In this document: in pieces, positions 1 through 6,711 of the stretch
How positions within the stretch are numbered: position 1 is the first letter of the stretch
Layout of the letters: each line of letters opens with the position of its first letter
Source of the DNA: Rhodospirillaceae bacterium
Lineage (GTDB): Bacteria; Pseudomonadota; Alphaproteobacteria; MPNO01; UBA2964
Direction of reading: 5' to 3'
Assembly: GCA_018660305.1 (NCBI GenBank)
Contig: JABJKO010000235.1
Span: 1 to 17,308, forward strand
Length of the DNA stretch: 17,308 bases
Translations under genes and position numbers: made by a program
Notes under the pieces: generated by a model
Told to the model about the DNA's origin: nothing
Database searches by the model: none
Seen by the model: the letters and a program-made list of their open reading frames with translations, nothing else

Positions 1-1
1 A

Positions 2-247
2 AGCCGATGGGGAAGCTGCTCGCCGGACGGCGATCTGAGCTTTTCATGGCGGGTCATCATGGCGCCGGATTATGTGCTGGATTATCTGGTGGCCCATGAG
101 GTGGCGCACCTCGCGGAAATGAACCATTCGCCGCGCTTCTGGGCCATCGTCTACCAGATCACGGATCAGGCGGATATGGGCCGCGACTGGCTGCGCCGGG
201 AAGGGGCCAATCTTCACCGTTATGGCGCCGCGCCGCGATCCTCATAG
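2..247 (+). CDS. YgjP/SprT-like zinc metallopeptidase, C-terminal part (5' end outside window)
   Basis: The reading frame is open from the first bases of the window, so the gene begins upstream; the ATG at 59 is internal. The visible 81 residues start with RWGSCS, followed by a WRVIMAP stretch and then AHEVAHLAEMNHSPRFW. This is the hallmark of the M48-related YgjP (formerly DUF45) metallopeptidase family: the HEVAH motif supplies two zinc-ligand histidines and the catalytic Glu, and the NHSPRFW segment is a conserved family signature. The family is cytoplasmic and its physiological substrates are mostly unknown. The gene ends with TAG at 245-247 and its last 28 bases overlap the 3' end of the convergent EamA transporter gene. 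Family assignment is strong. The function is only a general one, a predicted metal-dependent hydrolase. Confidence 0.88.
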   Translation, partial: SRWGSCSPDGDLSFSWRVIMAPDYVLDYLVAHEVAHLAEMNHSPRFWAIVYQITDQADMGRDWLRREGANLHRYGAAPRSS

Positions 248-1116
248 GTGTTATAGAACACGGCCGCGAAAACCACCGCGCCACCGACCCAGATCCAGAT
301 CTCGGGGACTTGATCGAAGAAAAAATAGCCGATCAGGCTGGCCCAGAAGAGTTTTGTGAAATCGATGGGCAGGACCAGTGTCGCATCGGCATGACGAAAC
401 GCCTCTCCAAGACAGATCTGCGCCACCGTCCCACCGATCCCGATCGCCGCCATCCAGACGAGCTGTTCGAACGTCGGAGTCTGCCAAAAGAACAAGGCGA
501 ATATCAGCGCGACGGGGGTTTGAAGGATTGTGGCATAGAGCGCGATGGTCACCGACGATTCGGTGCGCGACAGAACTTTGATCACCACCAGCGCGACGGC
601 CCAGAAGGCGTTGGACAGGACCACCATAATCGCGCCAATTGAGACCACCTGTATTCCCGGCCGCAAAATGATCAACCCGCCGGCAAAACCCACGAGAAGG
701 GCTACCCATCGATGGGGGGTCATCTTTTCCCGCAGGAACAGCACCGCACCGACGGTGGCAAAGAGCGGTGCGCTGAGGCTGAGCGAGACCACCTTGGCCA
801 GCGGCTCAAGGGTCAGTCCGTAGAAAAACCCGAGCATGGCCACCACATTGAGCACCGACCGCAGCACATGAAGCCCGAACCGGCGGGTTATCAGGGGCCG
901 CAACCCGCCCCGGAGAAACAACGCCGACATGAAAATGACGCCAAAAAGCTGGCGAAAGAAGGCGATTTCAAAAACATGCACGCTGTGGGACAGATGCACG
1001 ACAAGGCCGTTCACGCCGGAAATCGTTGTCGCCGAGGCAAGCATGTTGGCCAACCCCTTGGCATTGGGAGGCACGGCATCGAAGCGCGTGGCGAGCCAAC
1101 TATTTCGCAGAGACAT
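220..1116 (-). CDS. EamA/DMT-family transporter (first of two in the window)
   Basis: Predicted integral inner-membrane protein of the drug/metabolite transporter superfamily, about 298 residues, with hydrophobic segments throughout arranged as two EamA repeats (roughly residues 18-153 and 163-291). The reading frame stays open to 1299. I chose the ATG at 1116 because a GGCGGA stretch lies a few bases upstream and the length then fits the family norm of about 300 residues; the ATG at 1149 lacks a visible ribosome site. The second half carries an [10 protein letters not shown] motif and a WQTPT motif that recur in the transporter at 11429-12385, so the two are paralogues. Substrate unknown; DMT members export or import amino acids, nucleosides, drugs and other metabolites. 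It is divergent from queA across a 107-bp gap and converges with the metallopeptidase gene. Confidence 0.88.
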   Translation of the reverse strand: MSLRNSWLATRFDAVPPNAKGLANMLASATTISGVNGLVVHLSHSVHVFEIAFFRQLFGVIFMSALFLRGGLRPLITRRFGLHVLRSVLNVVAMLGFFYGLTLEPLAKVVSLSLSAPLFATVGAVLFLREKMTPHRWVALLVGFAGGLIILRPGIQVVSIGAIMVVLSNAFWAVALVVIKVLSRTESSVTIALYATILQTPVALIFALFFWQTPTFEQLVWMAAIGIGGTVAQICLGEAFRHADATLVLPIDFTKLFWASLIGYFFFDQVPEIWIWVGGAVVFAAVFYNTYEDRGAAP

Positions 1117-1144
1117 ACGGAATCCGCCGGAGAGATGAGCCCAC

Positions 1145-1169
1145 TCCATATCACAGTTCAGGATATGGA
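1145..1169. promoter_or_regulatory. 8-bp inverted repeat between the EamA gene and queA (candidate operator)
   Basis: A perfect inverted repeat TCCATATC-N9-GATATGGA lies in the 107-bp divergent gap, 28 bases upstream of the preferred EamA start and 55 bases upstream of queA. Its symmetry and position between divergent genes fit a dimeric repressor or activator site. An RNA hairpin is also possible. If the EamA gene really starts at 1149, one arm would overlap the start codon. No regulator gene is nearby to name as partner. Confidence 0.4.
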
Positions 1170-1223
1170 ACACCGCCACCGCATGCTTTGCCCGGACCGG
1201 CCAAAGTGGTAGTGAACCGCAGG

Positions 1224-2255
1224 ATGAAAACCGACGCTTTCGATTTCGATCTGCCGCGAGACGCAATTGCCCAGCAGCCGGCAACACCGCGCGATTCAAG
1301 CCGCCTGCTTGAGGTCGGGCGATCTCTCGAAGACCGGCACGTGCGCGACCTGCCCTCCCGGTTGCGGGCCGGCGATATTCTGGTGCTCAACGACACAAAA
1401 GTGATCCCGGCCCGGCTGCGGGGAAAGCGCGGCGAGGCGAGCATCGAAATCACCCTTCACATGCGCGAGAACGACGATCTATGGCGCGTCTTCGCGCGGC
1501 CGGCCCGGCGCCTGCATGTGGGCGACACCATTTTCTTTGCCGATGATTTTCAGGCCGAAGTGCTGGAAAAGGGAGAGGGCGGCGAGGTGACGCTGCGCTT
1601 TTCCGGCCAGGCGACCCCTGACGGGCTGGATCGCTATGGGATCATGCCGCTGCCGCCCTATATCGACCGGCCCCGGGAAGGCAGCGCGGCGGACCAGGAC
1701 AATTACCAGACCGTCTATGCCGCCCATGCCGGCGCCGTCGCCGCGCCCACCGCCGGGCTGCACTATACCGATGAACTGCTCAGCCAAATCGATGGCAAGG
1801 GCGTTGCCATTGCCAAGCTGACCCTTCATGTGGGCGCCGGCACCTTTCTGCCGGTTAAAGCTGAGAGGGTGGCCGATCACAAAATGCATGCCGAGCGCGG
1901 CCTGATAACGCCCGAAGTCGCGGGCCGCATCAACGAGGCGCGGGCACGGGGCGGGCGGGTCATCGCCACCGGGACAACGGTCCTGAGGCTCCTGGAATCA
2001 GCCGCCGATACAGACGGCACCATTCGGCCCTTCGACGACAGCACGGACATTTTCATAACGCCGGGCTACCGGTTCCGTTCGGTGGATCTGCTGCTGACGA
2101 ATTTTCATCTGCCGCGCTCGACGCTCTTTATGCTGGTCTCGGCCTTTTCCGGATTGGAGCGCATGAAAGACGCCTATGCCCACGCCATTGAAACCGGTTA
2201 CCGGTTCTATTCCTATGGCGATTCCTGCCTGCTGCACCGCGAGGATCAGCTGTGA
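1224..2255 (+). CDS. queA: S-adenosylmethionine:tRNA ribosyltransferase-isomerase QueA
   Basis: QueA transfers and isomerises the ribosyl part of S-adenosylmethionine onto preQ1 at tRNA position 34, giving epoxyqueuosine. The 343-residue product matches the family length (about 340-360). Recognisable QueA segments include SSRLL (25-29), [16 protein letters not shown] (50-65), [10 protein letters not shown] (138-147), APTAGLHYT (174-182), [11 protein letters not shown] (201-211) and [13 protein letters not shown] (293-305). The frame is open further upstream. The ATG at 1224 is chosen because [11 protein letters not shown] aligns with the usual QueA N-terminus; the ribosome site is weak, and GTG codons at 1206-1212 are alternatives. 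It is the first gene of the que operon, and its TGA overlaps the GTG of tgt. Confidence 0.97.
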   Translation: MKTDAFDFDLPRDAIAQQPATPRDSSRLLEVGRSLEDRHVRDLPSRLRAGDILVLNDTKVIPARLRGKRGEASIEITLHMRENDDLWRVFARPARRLHVGDTIFFADDFQAEVLEKGEGGEVTLRFSGQATPDGLDRYGIMPLPPYIDRPREGSAADQDNYQTVYAAHAGAVAAPTAGLHYTDELLSQIDGKGVAIAKLTLHVGAGTFLPVKAERVADHKMHAERGLITPEVAGRINEARARGGRVIATGTTVLRLLESAADTDGTIRPFDDSTDIFITPGYRFRSVDLLLTNFHLPRSTLFMLVSAFSGLERMKDAYAHAIETGYRFYSYGDSCLLHREDQL

Positions 2256-3376
2256 CCGATACCGGCCTCACGTTCGACCTGCTGGGGACCGACGGCGCCG
2301 CGCGGCGGGGGCGGCTGCACACCGCCCATGGCGACATCAACACGCCGGCCTTCATGCCGGTGGGCACCGCCGCCACCGTCAAGGCCATGACACCTGAGGG
2401 CGTCGCCGAAACCGGTGCCGAAATCATCCTCGGCAATACCTATCATTTGATGCTGCGCCCCGGCGCGGAGCGTATCGCGGCGCTCGGCGGGCTCCATAAA
2501 TTCATGAACTGGCCCCACCCCATACTCACCGATTCCGGTGGTTATCAGGTGTTCTCCCTGTCGAAACGCCGGACCATCGATGAGGACGGTGTTGTCTTCA
2601 GCTCCCATATCGATGGCGCGAAAATCGCTTTGACGCCGGAGCGCGCCATCGAGATCCAGCACCTGCTGGGCAGCAACATCACCATGGTGCTGGACGAATG
2701 CACCGCCTGGCCGGTCACGGAAGACGAGGCAAAGGCCTCCATGGAACTGTCCATGCGCTGGGCGGCCCGCTGCAAGGAGGCGTTCATACCCAGACCCGGT
2801 TACGGGCTGTTCGGCATCGTCCAGGGCAGCGTCTTTCCAACCCTGCGCCGGCAATCGGCGGAAGCGCTGATCGACATCGGTTTCGACGGCTACGCGGTGG
2901 GCGGCCTCGCCATCGGCGAAGGACAGGAAACGACGTTTTCCGTGCTGGAGGCGACGGTCCCCTCCCTGCCCACCGACCGCCCCCATTATCTGATGGGGGT
3001 GGGCAAGCCGGGCGACATCATCGGCGCGGTTCAGCGGGGCATCGACATGTTCGATTGCGTCATCCCGACCCGCTCGGGCCGGACCTCGCAGGCCTTTGTC
3101 AAAGGCGGCACACTCAATTTGCGCAATGCCCGTCACGCCGACGACCCGGCACCGCTGGATGAGACCTGTCCCTGCAATTGCTGCGCCCATTACAGCCGGG
3201 CCTATGTGCATCATCTGGTAAAGGCCGGCGAAATGCTGGCCGGAATGCTTTTGACGACCCATAACCTGCACTATTATCAGAATTTGATGGCAGCGCTTCG
3301 TCAGGCCATCGAAACCGGGACGCTAGATGCTTTCGCGGCAAACTTCGACGCGGAACAGGCGGAAGGCCCGGCGTGA
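2252..3376 (+). CDS. tgt: tRNA-guanine transglycosylase (bacterial Tgt)
   Basis: Tgt exchanges the wobble guanine of GUN-anticodon tRNAs (Asp, Asn, His, Tyr) for preQ1. The 374-residue protein has the TIM-barrel signatures of the bacterial enzyme: [11 protein letters not shown] with the general-base Asp94, [15 protein letters not shown] (187-193), GGLAIGEG, and [12 protein letters not shown] containing the likely nucleophile Asp268. The zinc site is Cys306-x-Cys308-x2-Cys311 with His337, exactly the family spacing. It starts at a GTG at 2252 that overlaps the queA stop by four bases (GTGA), implying translational coupling. All catalytic and zinc residues are present, so the enzyme should be active. 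Confidence 0.98.
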   Translation: MTDTGLTFDLLGTDGAARRGRLHTAHGDINTPAFMPVGTAATVKAMTPEGVAETGAEIILGNTYHLMLRPGAERIAALGGLHKFMNWPHPILTDSGGYQVFSLSKRRTIDEDGVVFSSHIDGAKIALTPERAIEIQHLLGSNITMVLDECTAWPVTEDEAKASMELSMRWAARCKEAFIPRPGYGLFGIVQGSVFPTLRRQSAEALIDIGFDGYAVGGLAIGEGQETTFSVLEATVPSLPTDRPHYLMGVGKPGDIIGAVQRGIDMFDCVIPTRSGRTSQAFVKGGTLNLRNARHADDPAPLDETCPCNCCAHYSRAYVHHLVKAGEMLAGMLLTTHNLHYYQNLMAALRQAIETGTLDAFAANFDAEQAEGPA

Positions 3377-3855
3377 CACCACAACATGGGACAACCATTG
3401 TGACCGAGGAAACACTGACGCAATTAGGCCAACCGGCAGCGCTGCCGGACTCGCCGGACGACGCGGTCCTTGAGAGAGTCGCCAACCCGCATGTGGGAAC
3501 GGCCTATCTCGCGCGCTTCACCTGTCCCGAATTTACCGCCCTGTGCCCGGTTACCGGACAGCCCGATTTTGGTCATCTGGTAATCGATTACGCCCCCGGT
3601 GCATGGCTGGTGGAGAGCAAGTCGCTCAAGTTTTATCTTGGCTCGTTTCGCAATCACGGCCATTTCCACGAAGACTGCACCATCGCCATCGCCAAACGGC
3701 TCGAGGATCTGCTGGAACCATCCTGGCTGCGGATGGGCGGCTACTGGTATCCGCGCGGCGGCATGCCCATCGACGTCTTTTACCAAAGCGGCCCGCCGCC
3801 CGACGGCCTGTGGATACCCGACCAGGGCGTCGCACCCTATCGCGGACGCGGGTGA
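3373..3855 (+). CDS. queF: NADPH-dependent preQ0 reductase (7-cyano-7-deazaguanine reductase), short QueF
   Basis: QueF reduces the nitrile of preQ0 to the aminomethyl group of preQ1, the substrate used by Tgt. The 160-residue product is the single-domain (B. subtilis-like) type. Key features are [12 protein letters not shown] with the thioimide-forming Cys58 and Asp65, the family motif ESKSLK at 81-86, and [10 protein letters not shown] with His99-Glu100. Translation most likely begins at the GTG at 3373 overlapping the tgt stop; a second in-frame GTG at 3400 is possible. No queC, queD or queE is in the window, so preQ0 must be made from genes elsewhere or imported. Confidence 0.97.
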   Translation: MTPQHGTTIVTEETLTQLGQPAALPDSPDDAVLERVANPHVGTAYLARFTCPEFTALCPVTGQPDFGHLVIDYAPGAWLVESKSLKFYLGSFRNHGHFHEDCTIAIAKRLEDLLEPSWLRMGGYWYPRGGMPIDVFYQSGPPPDGLWIPDQGVAPYRGRG

Positions 3856-5000
3856 GCGCCACCCGTCCCGACACAAATGCGACATCGGCCATTCGCGACC
3901 GGGCGCTTTCCCTCGGTTTCGATGCGGTCGGGTTTGCCCGCGCCGAGCTGGGCGACCGGGCACGCGATGGGCTATCCGATTTTCTGGCCCAGGGCTTTCA
4001 CGGCGATATGGGATGGATGGCCGACCGGGAGACCCAGAGGGCGTCGCCCACATCTCTCTGGCAGGACGCCAGAAGCGTCATCGCGGTCGGCATCAATTAC
4101 GGCCCCGATCGCGATCCGCTGGAAATTCTCAACCGGCCGGAACGGGGAGCCATATCGGTTTATGCGCAGGGCCGCGACTATCACCATGTGCTGAAGAAGA
4201 AGCTACGGCTATTGGCCCGTTACATCGCCGATGATTTCCATAGCGAGGTCAAGCTGTTCGTCGATACCGCGCCGGTCATGGAGAAACCGCTGGCCCAGAT
4301 GGCTGGGCTGGGCTGGCAGGGCAAACACACCAATCTGGTGTCGCGGGACTGGGGCTCCTGGCTGTTTCTGGGGGAAATTTATACGACGCTGGCGCTCGAT
4401 CCGGACAATTCGGAGACCGACCATTGCGGCGGCTGTTCCCGTTGCCTTTCCGTGTGTCCGACCAACGCCTTCCCCGCACCCTATAAGCTCGAGGCGCGGC
4501 GCTGTATTTCCTATCTGACCATCGAACATAAAGGCCACATCGCAGTGGAATTCAGGGCTGCCATGGGCAACCGGATCTATGGCTGCGACGATTGTCTGGC
4601 GGTGTGCCCGTGGAACAAATTCGCCAAGCCCGGCGCGCATCCCGATCTCAACCCGCGGCTCGAACTCACCTGGCCCCGGCTCGCCGATCTGGCCGCGCTC
4701 GACGACACAGCATTCCGATCGGTATTTTCCGGCTCGCCGGTCAAACGTCTGGGACGGGACCGGTTCGTCCGCAACGTTCTGATCGCCATGGGCAACAGCA
4801 ATGAGCCCGCCCTCGCCAGGAGCGCCAAAAATTTGCTCCAGGACCCGTCGCCGCTGGTGCGGGCGATGGCCATCTGGGCCTTATGGCGGCTTCTGTCTCC
4901 CGATGAATTCACGGCGCTGCAAGCACGACATCTTGCCGCGGAAACCGATGAGGATGTACGCAGCGAATGGTTCGTCGGCGAGCAGCCACTGAAAAATTAG
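3852..5000 (+). CDS. queG: Epoxyqueuosine reductase QueG (cobalamin and 4Fe-4S dependent)
   Basis: QueG reduces epoxyqueuosine in tRNA to queuosine using cobalamin and two [4Fe-4S] clusters. The 382 residues match the E. coli enzyme (about 380). The N-terminal QueG-type domain contains [14 protein letters not shown] with the likely catalytic Asp138. The ferredoxin-like region has Cys192-x2-Cys195-x2-Cys198-x3-Cys202, then Cys218, and Cys245-x2-Cys248-x3-Cys252, enough for two clusters. The C-terminal 80 residues are helical and HEAT-like ([12 protein letters not shown]), as in the tRNA-binding part of known QueG. The frame is open well upstream inside queF, but the GTG at 3852 is chosen because it overlaps the queF stop in the same GTGA pattern and gives the normal N-terminus. 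Last gene of the operon. Confidence 0.97.
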   Translation: MSATRPDTNATSAIRDRALSLGFDAVGFARAELGDRARDGLSDFLAQGFHGDMGWMADRETQRASPTSLWQDARSVIAVGINYGPDRDPLEILNRPERGAISVYAQGRDYHHVLKKKLRLLARYIADDFHSEVKLFVDTAPVMEKPLAQMAGLGWQGKHTNLVSRDWGSWLFLGEIYTTLALDPDNSETDHCGGCSRCLSVCPTNAFPAPYKLEARRCISYLTIEHKGHIAVEFRAAMGNRIYGCDDCLAVCPWNKFAKPGAHPDLNPRLELTWPRLADLAALDDTAFRSVFSGSPVKRLGRDRFVRNVLIAMGNSNEPALARSAKNLLQDPSPLVRAMAIWALWRLLSPDEFTALQARHLAAETDEDVRSEWFVGEQPLKN

Positions 5001-5054
5001 GGGCAAGCTAGGGGAAAGTTAGGGGCAAGCTTGGAAAAGTTTGGGGCAAGTTAG
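4997..5054 (+). repeat. Degenerate 11-bp G-rich tandem repeat starting at the queG stop codon
   Basis: Five head-to-tail copies can be read: TTAGGGGCAAG (4997-5007), CTAGGGGAAAG (5008-5018), TTAGGGGCAAG (5019-5029), CTTGGAAAAG (5030-5039, one base short) and TTTGGGGCAAG (5040-5050), followed by TTAG. The first copy contains the TAG stop of queG. Four G4 runs at 5000, 5011, 5022 and 5043 could in principle form a G-quadruplex with one long loop. The last copy and the following CCCC could pair as a short hairpin. No U-tract follows, so a classic terminator is not evident. Confidence 0.85.
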
Positions 5055-5070
5055 TCCCCGATCGGCCCTT

Positions 5071-5097
5071 TCAGGTGTCGGCCTGCTTTACACCTGA
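5071..5097. promoter_or_regulatory. 8-bp inverted repeat upstream of the sigma-54 promoter (candidate activator site or hairpin)
   Basis: Perfect arms TCAGGTGT and ACACCTGA are separated by 11 bases. The centre lies about 98 bases upstream of the start point expected from the sigma-54 promoter at 5155-5171. That is a typical place for the upstream activating sequence of an AAA+ enhancer-binding protein. It resembles a NifA site (TGT-N10-ACA) but the spacer is 11, so NifA is not claimed. The same sequence could instead fold as an RNA hairpin 70 bases after queG and help end that transcript, although no T-run follows. Confidence 0.45.
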
Positions 5098-5154
5098 GCG
5101 CCACCGGCTCCCGACCGGCCTCCTAAGGCTTTGAAATATAACAATTCACCTAAT

Positions 5155-5171
5155 TTGGCATGGTTCTTGCA
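5155..5171 (+). promoter_or_regulatory. Sigma-54 (RpoN) promoter
   Basis: TTGGCATGGTTCTTGCA matches the RpoN consensus YTGGCACGRNNNTTGCW at every defined position except one (T for C at the seventh). The invariant -24 GG is at 5157-5158 and the -12 GC at 5169-5170, with exactly ten bases between them. The expected start point is near 5182, about 71 bases before the ATG of the small gene at 5253. The flanking DNA (TTGAAATATAACAATT at 5131-5146) is AT-rich in an otherwise GC-rich region. Expression would therefore need an enhancer-binding activator. Confidence 0.72.
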
Positions 5172-5224
5172 TGTCTTTGCCTGGCGTCGATTGCTGCGCA
5201 GGGAATCGGTTGCCCGGAAGTCTC

Positions 5225-5238
5225 TGACCGGACGGTCA
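5225..5238. promoter_or_regulatory. TetR-style palindrome in the leader of the small gene (candidate operator)
   Basis: TGACCG-GA-CGGTCA is a perfect 6-bp inverted repeat with a 2-bp centre, ending 14 bases before the ATG at 5253. It lies downstream of the predicted sigma-54 start point. This size and base pattern resemble operators of TetR-family repressors (compare the RutR-type TTGACCA-N2-TGGTCAA), and the position would block transcription. As RNA it would make only a very tight hairpin, so a DNA-binding site is the more likely reading. No TetR gene lies in the window. Confidence 0.42.
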
Positions 5239-5252
5239 AACAGGTGCGAATC

Positions 5253-5480
5253 ATGACGAACACGACTGCACCAGGGCACGGGGACAACAACACGCAGAAA
5301 CGCGTGGTCATCGAGGGCGAGCCCGATCTCGCCACCGGGACGCTGGAAGACTGGATGGCGTTCCGCCAGACACTGGCCGCGCTTCCTCAGGATGACGAGA
5401 ATGTTCGTATCGCCATCGCCGTCGCCCATGCCAGGATCGAAAAGCTGCACCGCGACAAAAGCCCGCGCACCCAGCGCTGA
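5253..5480 (+). CDS. Small hypothetical protein (75 aa) behind a sigma-54 promoter
   Basis: I do not recognise this protein. The start ATG at 5253 is preceded by CAGGTG eight bases upstream; the same frame stays open to an ATG at 5160, but that codon falls inside the sigma-54 promoter element and cannot be the start from that promoter. The product is polar, with a disordered-looking N-terminus, then a predicted helix from about LEDWMAFRQTLAALP through DDENVRIAIAVAHARIEKL, and a basic end SPRTQR. There are no cysteines, no membrane segment and no signal peptide. The size and charged amphipathic helices would suit a small regulator or partner-binding protein, which is only a guess. The stop codon lies in the first unit of a 24-bp tandem repeat. 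Confidence 0.6.
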   Translation: MTNTTAPGHGDNNTQKRVVIEGEPDLATGTLEDWMAFRQTLAALPQDDENVRIAIAVAHARIEKLHRDKSPRTQR

Positions 5481-5531
5481 ATTAGCCCGCGCACCCAGCG
5501 CTGAATTAGCCCGCGCGCTCAGCGCTGAATT
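5460..5531 (+). repeat. 24-bp tandem repeat, three copies, made from the 3' end of the small gene
   Basis: Three head-to-tail 24-bp units occupy 5460-5483, 5484-5507 and 5508-5531. The first two are identical and the third differs at two positions (10 and 12). Each unit contains the 8-bp palindrome CAGCGCTG at 5472, 5496 and 5520. The first unit encodes the last six codons and the TGA stop of the small gene. Because 24 is a multiple of three, every copy recreates the same codons and stop. The array ends 14 bases before the S1C-type gene that converges on it. It has no spacers, so it is not a CRISPR array. Confidence 0.93.
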
Positions 5532-5545
5532 AGTATGTCCGGACT

Positions 5546-6568
5546 CTAATGCCGGCGGGGCAATTTGTAGAAATCGCGGCGGTCGGCCGACCGGACGAAG
5601 ACATCCAGCCCCCGGGAGCCCCGCACGACACTCAGTTTCACATCGGCCCCGGCGTCTCCAACGCTCCACATACGCCGGTACAAGGCTTCCAGCGTGGTGA
5701 CGTCCCCGTCCTCGATTTTTTCGATCAGGTCACCGGGCCGGATGCCGGCTGAATCCGCCGGGCCTTCATCGAACACGCCGGCGACCACGAGACTGCCTAA
5801 CGCCTCGGTCGTGTGCATGCCCAGCCAGGGGCGGGGCGCCTTACTTGATCGTCCCATCTGGACCAGATCGTCATAAATCGGCGCCAGCAAATCGATGGGC
5901 ACGAACATATTCCCCTGTTCCTCGCCACCGCTGCCGCCGACGCCCTGGACGAACAGGGATCCGATGCCGACCAGCGTTCCATCGGTCTGGTCGATGAGCG
6001 CGCCACCGCTCCAATGGGGATGCAGCGGATAGGTAAAGATCGCGGAATCGAGCATGTATTCCCAGGAGCCGGCGAAGAGCCGGCGTTCCGCAACATGACC
6101 GAGCAGGGACTGTTCCGCACCGCCATGGGACGCCACCACAATTGGCGTGTCCTGCTCTATGCGATCAAGGGTCGGCGCGATGGCAAGAGGCTCCAGATCG
6201 AAGGGCTCGACCGTCCGCACCAGACCAAAGCCGGTTTCATGATCGTAACCCACCGCCTGCGCTGCCATGGGTTTGCCGTCGGGCCCGCCGATCACCACGT
6301 CGGTGGCCTCGACGATCAGATAGCCGATGGTGAGCAACAAACCGGATTTATCTATCAGAACAGCGCTGCCTTCGCGCTCGGTACCGAGCGTCGCGGCGGA
6401 ATGACAATCGGCCGGCACGGTAGAGCGCAGCGGCCGGACCGCGGCCAGCGCCATTTCGAGATCGAAACCGACATCGTCCTCGGTTGGGTGCGGCCCCGGC
6501 ATGGGCGGTTGCGCGATGGGCAATATGCCTTCGAGCCGATGACCGTTCGAGCGTTTTACACCTGCCAT
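5546..6568 (-). CDS. HtrA/DegP-like (S1C) protein with PDZ domain, probable pseudoprotease
   Basis: The 340-residue protein has a chymotrypsin-fold S1C domain (about 50-235) followed by a PDZ domain (about 245-328; GVFDEGPADSAGIRPGDLI is typical). In active HtrA proteins the triad sits in TNxHVV, DPxxDLA and GNSGGP. Here the matching segments read LLLTIGYLIVEA, YDHETGFGLV and HPHWSGGALI. The serine (Ser187) is kept, but the His position is Tyr83 and the Asp position Gly113. It is therefore unlikely to be a standard serine protease and may bind peptides through its PDZ domain. No signal peptide or membrane anchor is visible, so a cytoplasmic location is inferred, unlike DegP. The ATG at 6568 has AGGA about 13 bases upstream; a slightly later start is possible. 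Confidence 0.82.
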   Translation of the reverse strand: MAGVKRSNGHRLEGILPIAQPPMPGPHPTEDDVGFDLEMALAAVRPLRSTVPADCHSAATLGTEREGSAVLIDKSGLLLTIGYLIVEATDVVIGGPDGKPMAAQAVGYDHETGFGLVRTVEPFDLEPLAIAPTLDRIEQDTPIVVASHGGAEQSLLGHVAERRLFAGSWEYMLDSAIFTYPLHPHWSGGALIDQTDGTLVGIGSLFVQGVGGSGGEEQGNMFVPIDLLAPIYDDLVQMGRSSKAPRPWLGMHTTEALGSLVVAGVFDEGPADSAGIRPGDLIEKIEDGDVTTLEALYRRMWSVGDAGADVKLSVVRGSRGLDVFVRSADRRDFYKLPRRH

Positions 6569-6711
6569 GTCATACCAATCCTAGAAAGCTGCTTCCCCAA
6601 ATACCAAATGGTGGCGGCCTCGTGGCCCACCGCGCCGCATGATTGCCTGGTTATTATTGTGGGGAATGGTGAATCGGGCAATCTGAGTCTCCCCTTCTTC
6701 ATCTATCGTCT

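Noticed and set aside
2246..3271. 341-codon minus-strand frame opposite tgt
   Set aside because: It mirrors the highly conserved tgt gene and shows no family features.
3543..3851. Upstream extension of the queG frame inside queF
   Set aside because: QueG homologues start at about the GTG at 3852; the extra residues are a shadow of queF.
4997..5054. Telomere-like TTAGGGG repeat
   Set aside because: The units are 11 bp and degenerate, lie inside a bacterial gene region, and there is no sign of a replicon end.
5160..5252. Upstream start giving the small protein an apparent hydrophobic leader (MVLACLCLAS...)
   Set aside because: The ATG lies inside the sigma-54 promoter element, has no ribosome site, and the leader lacks a basic N-region or a proper lipobox.
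5460..5531. CRISPR-like array
   Set aside because: The 24-bp units are directly adjacent with no spacers, and no cas genes are present.
5088..5669. 193-codon minus-strand frame with a repeated NSALGARA segment
   Set aside because: The peptide repeat is only the antisense reading of the 24-bp DNA repeat. The frame also overlaps the 3' end of the PDZ gene and runs through the sigma-54 promoter and palindromes.
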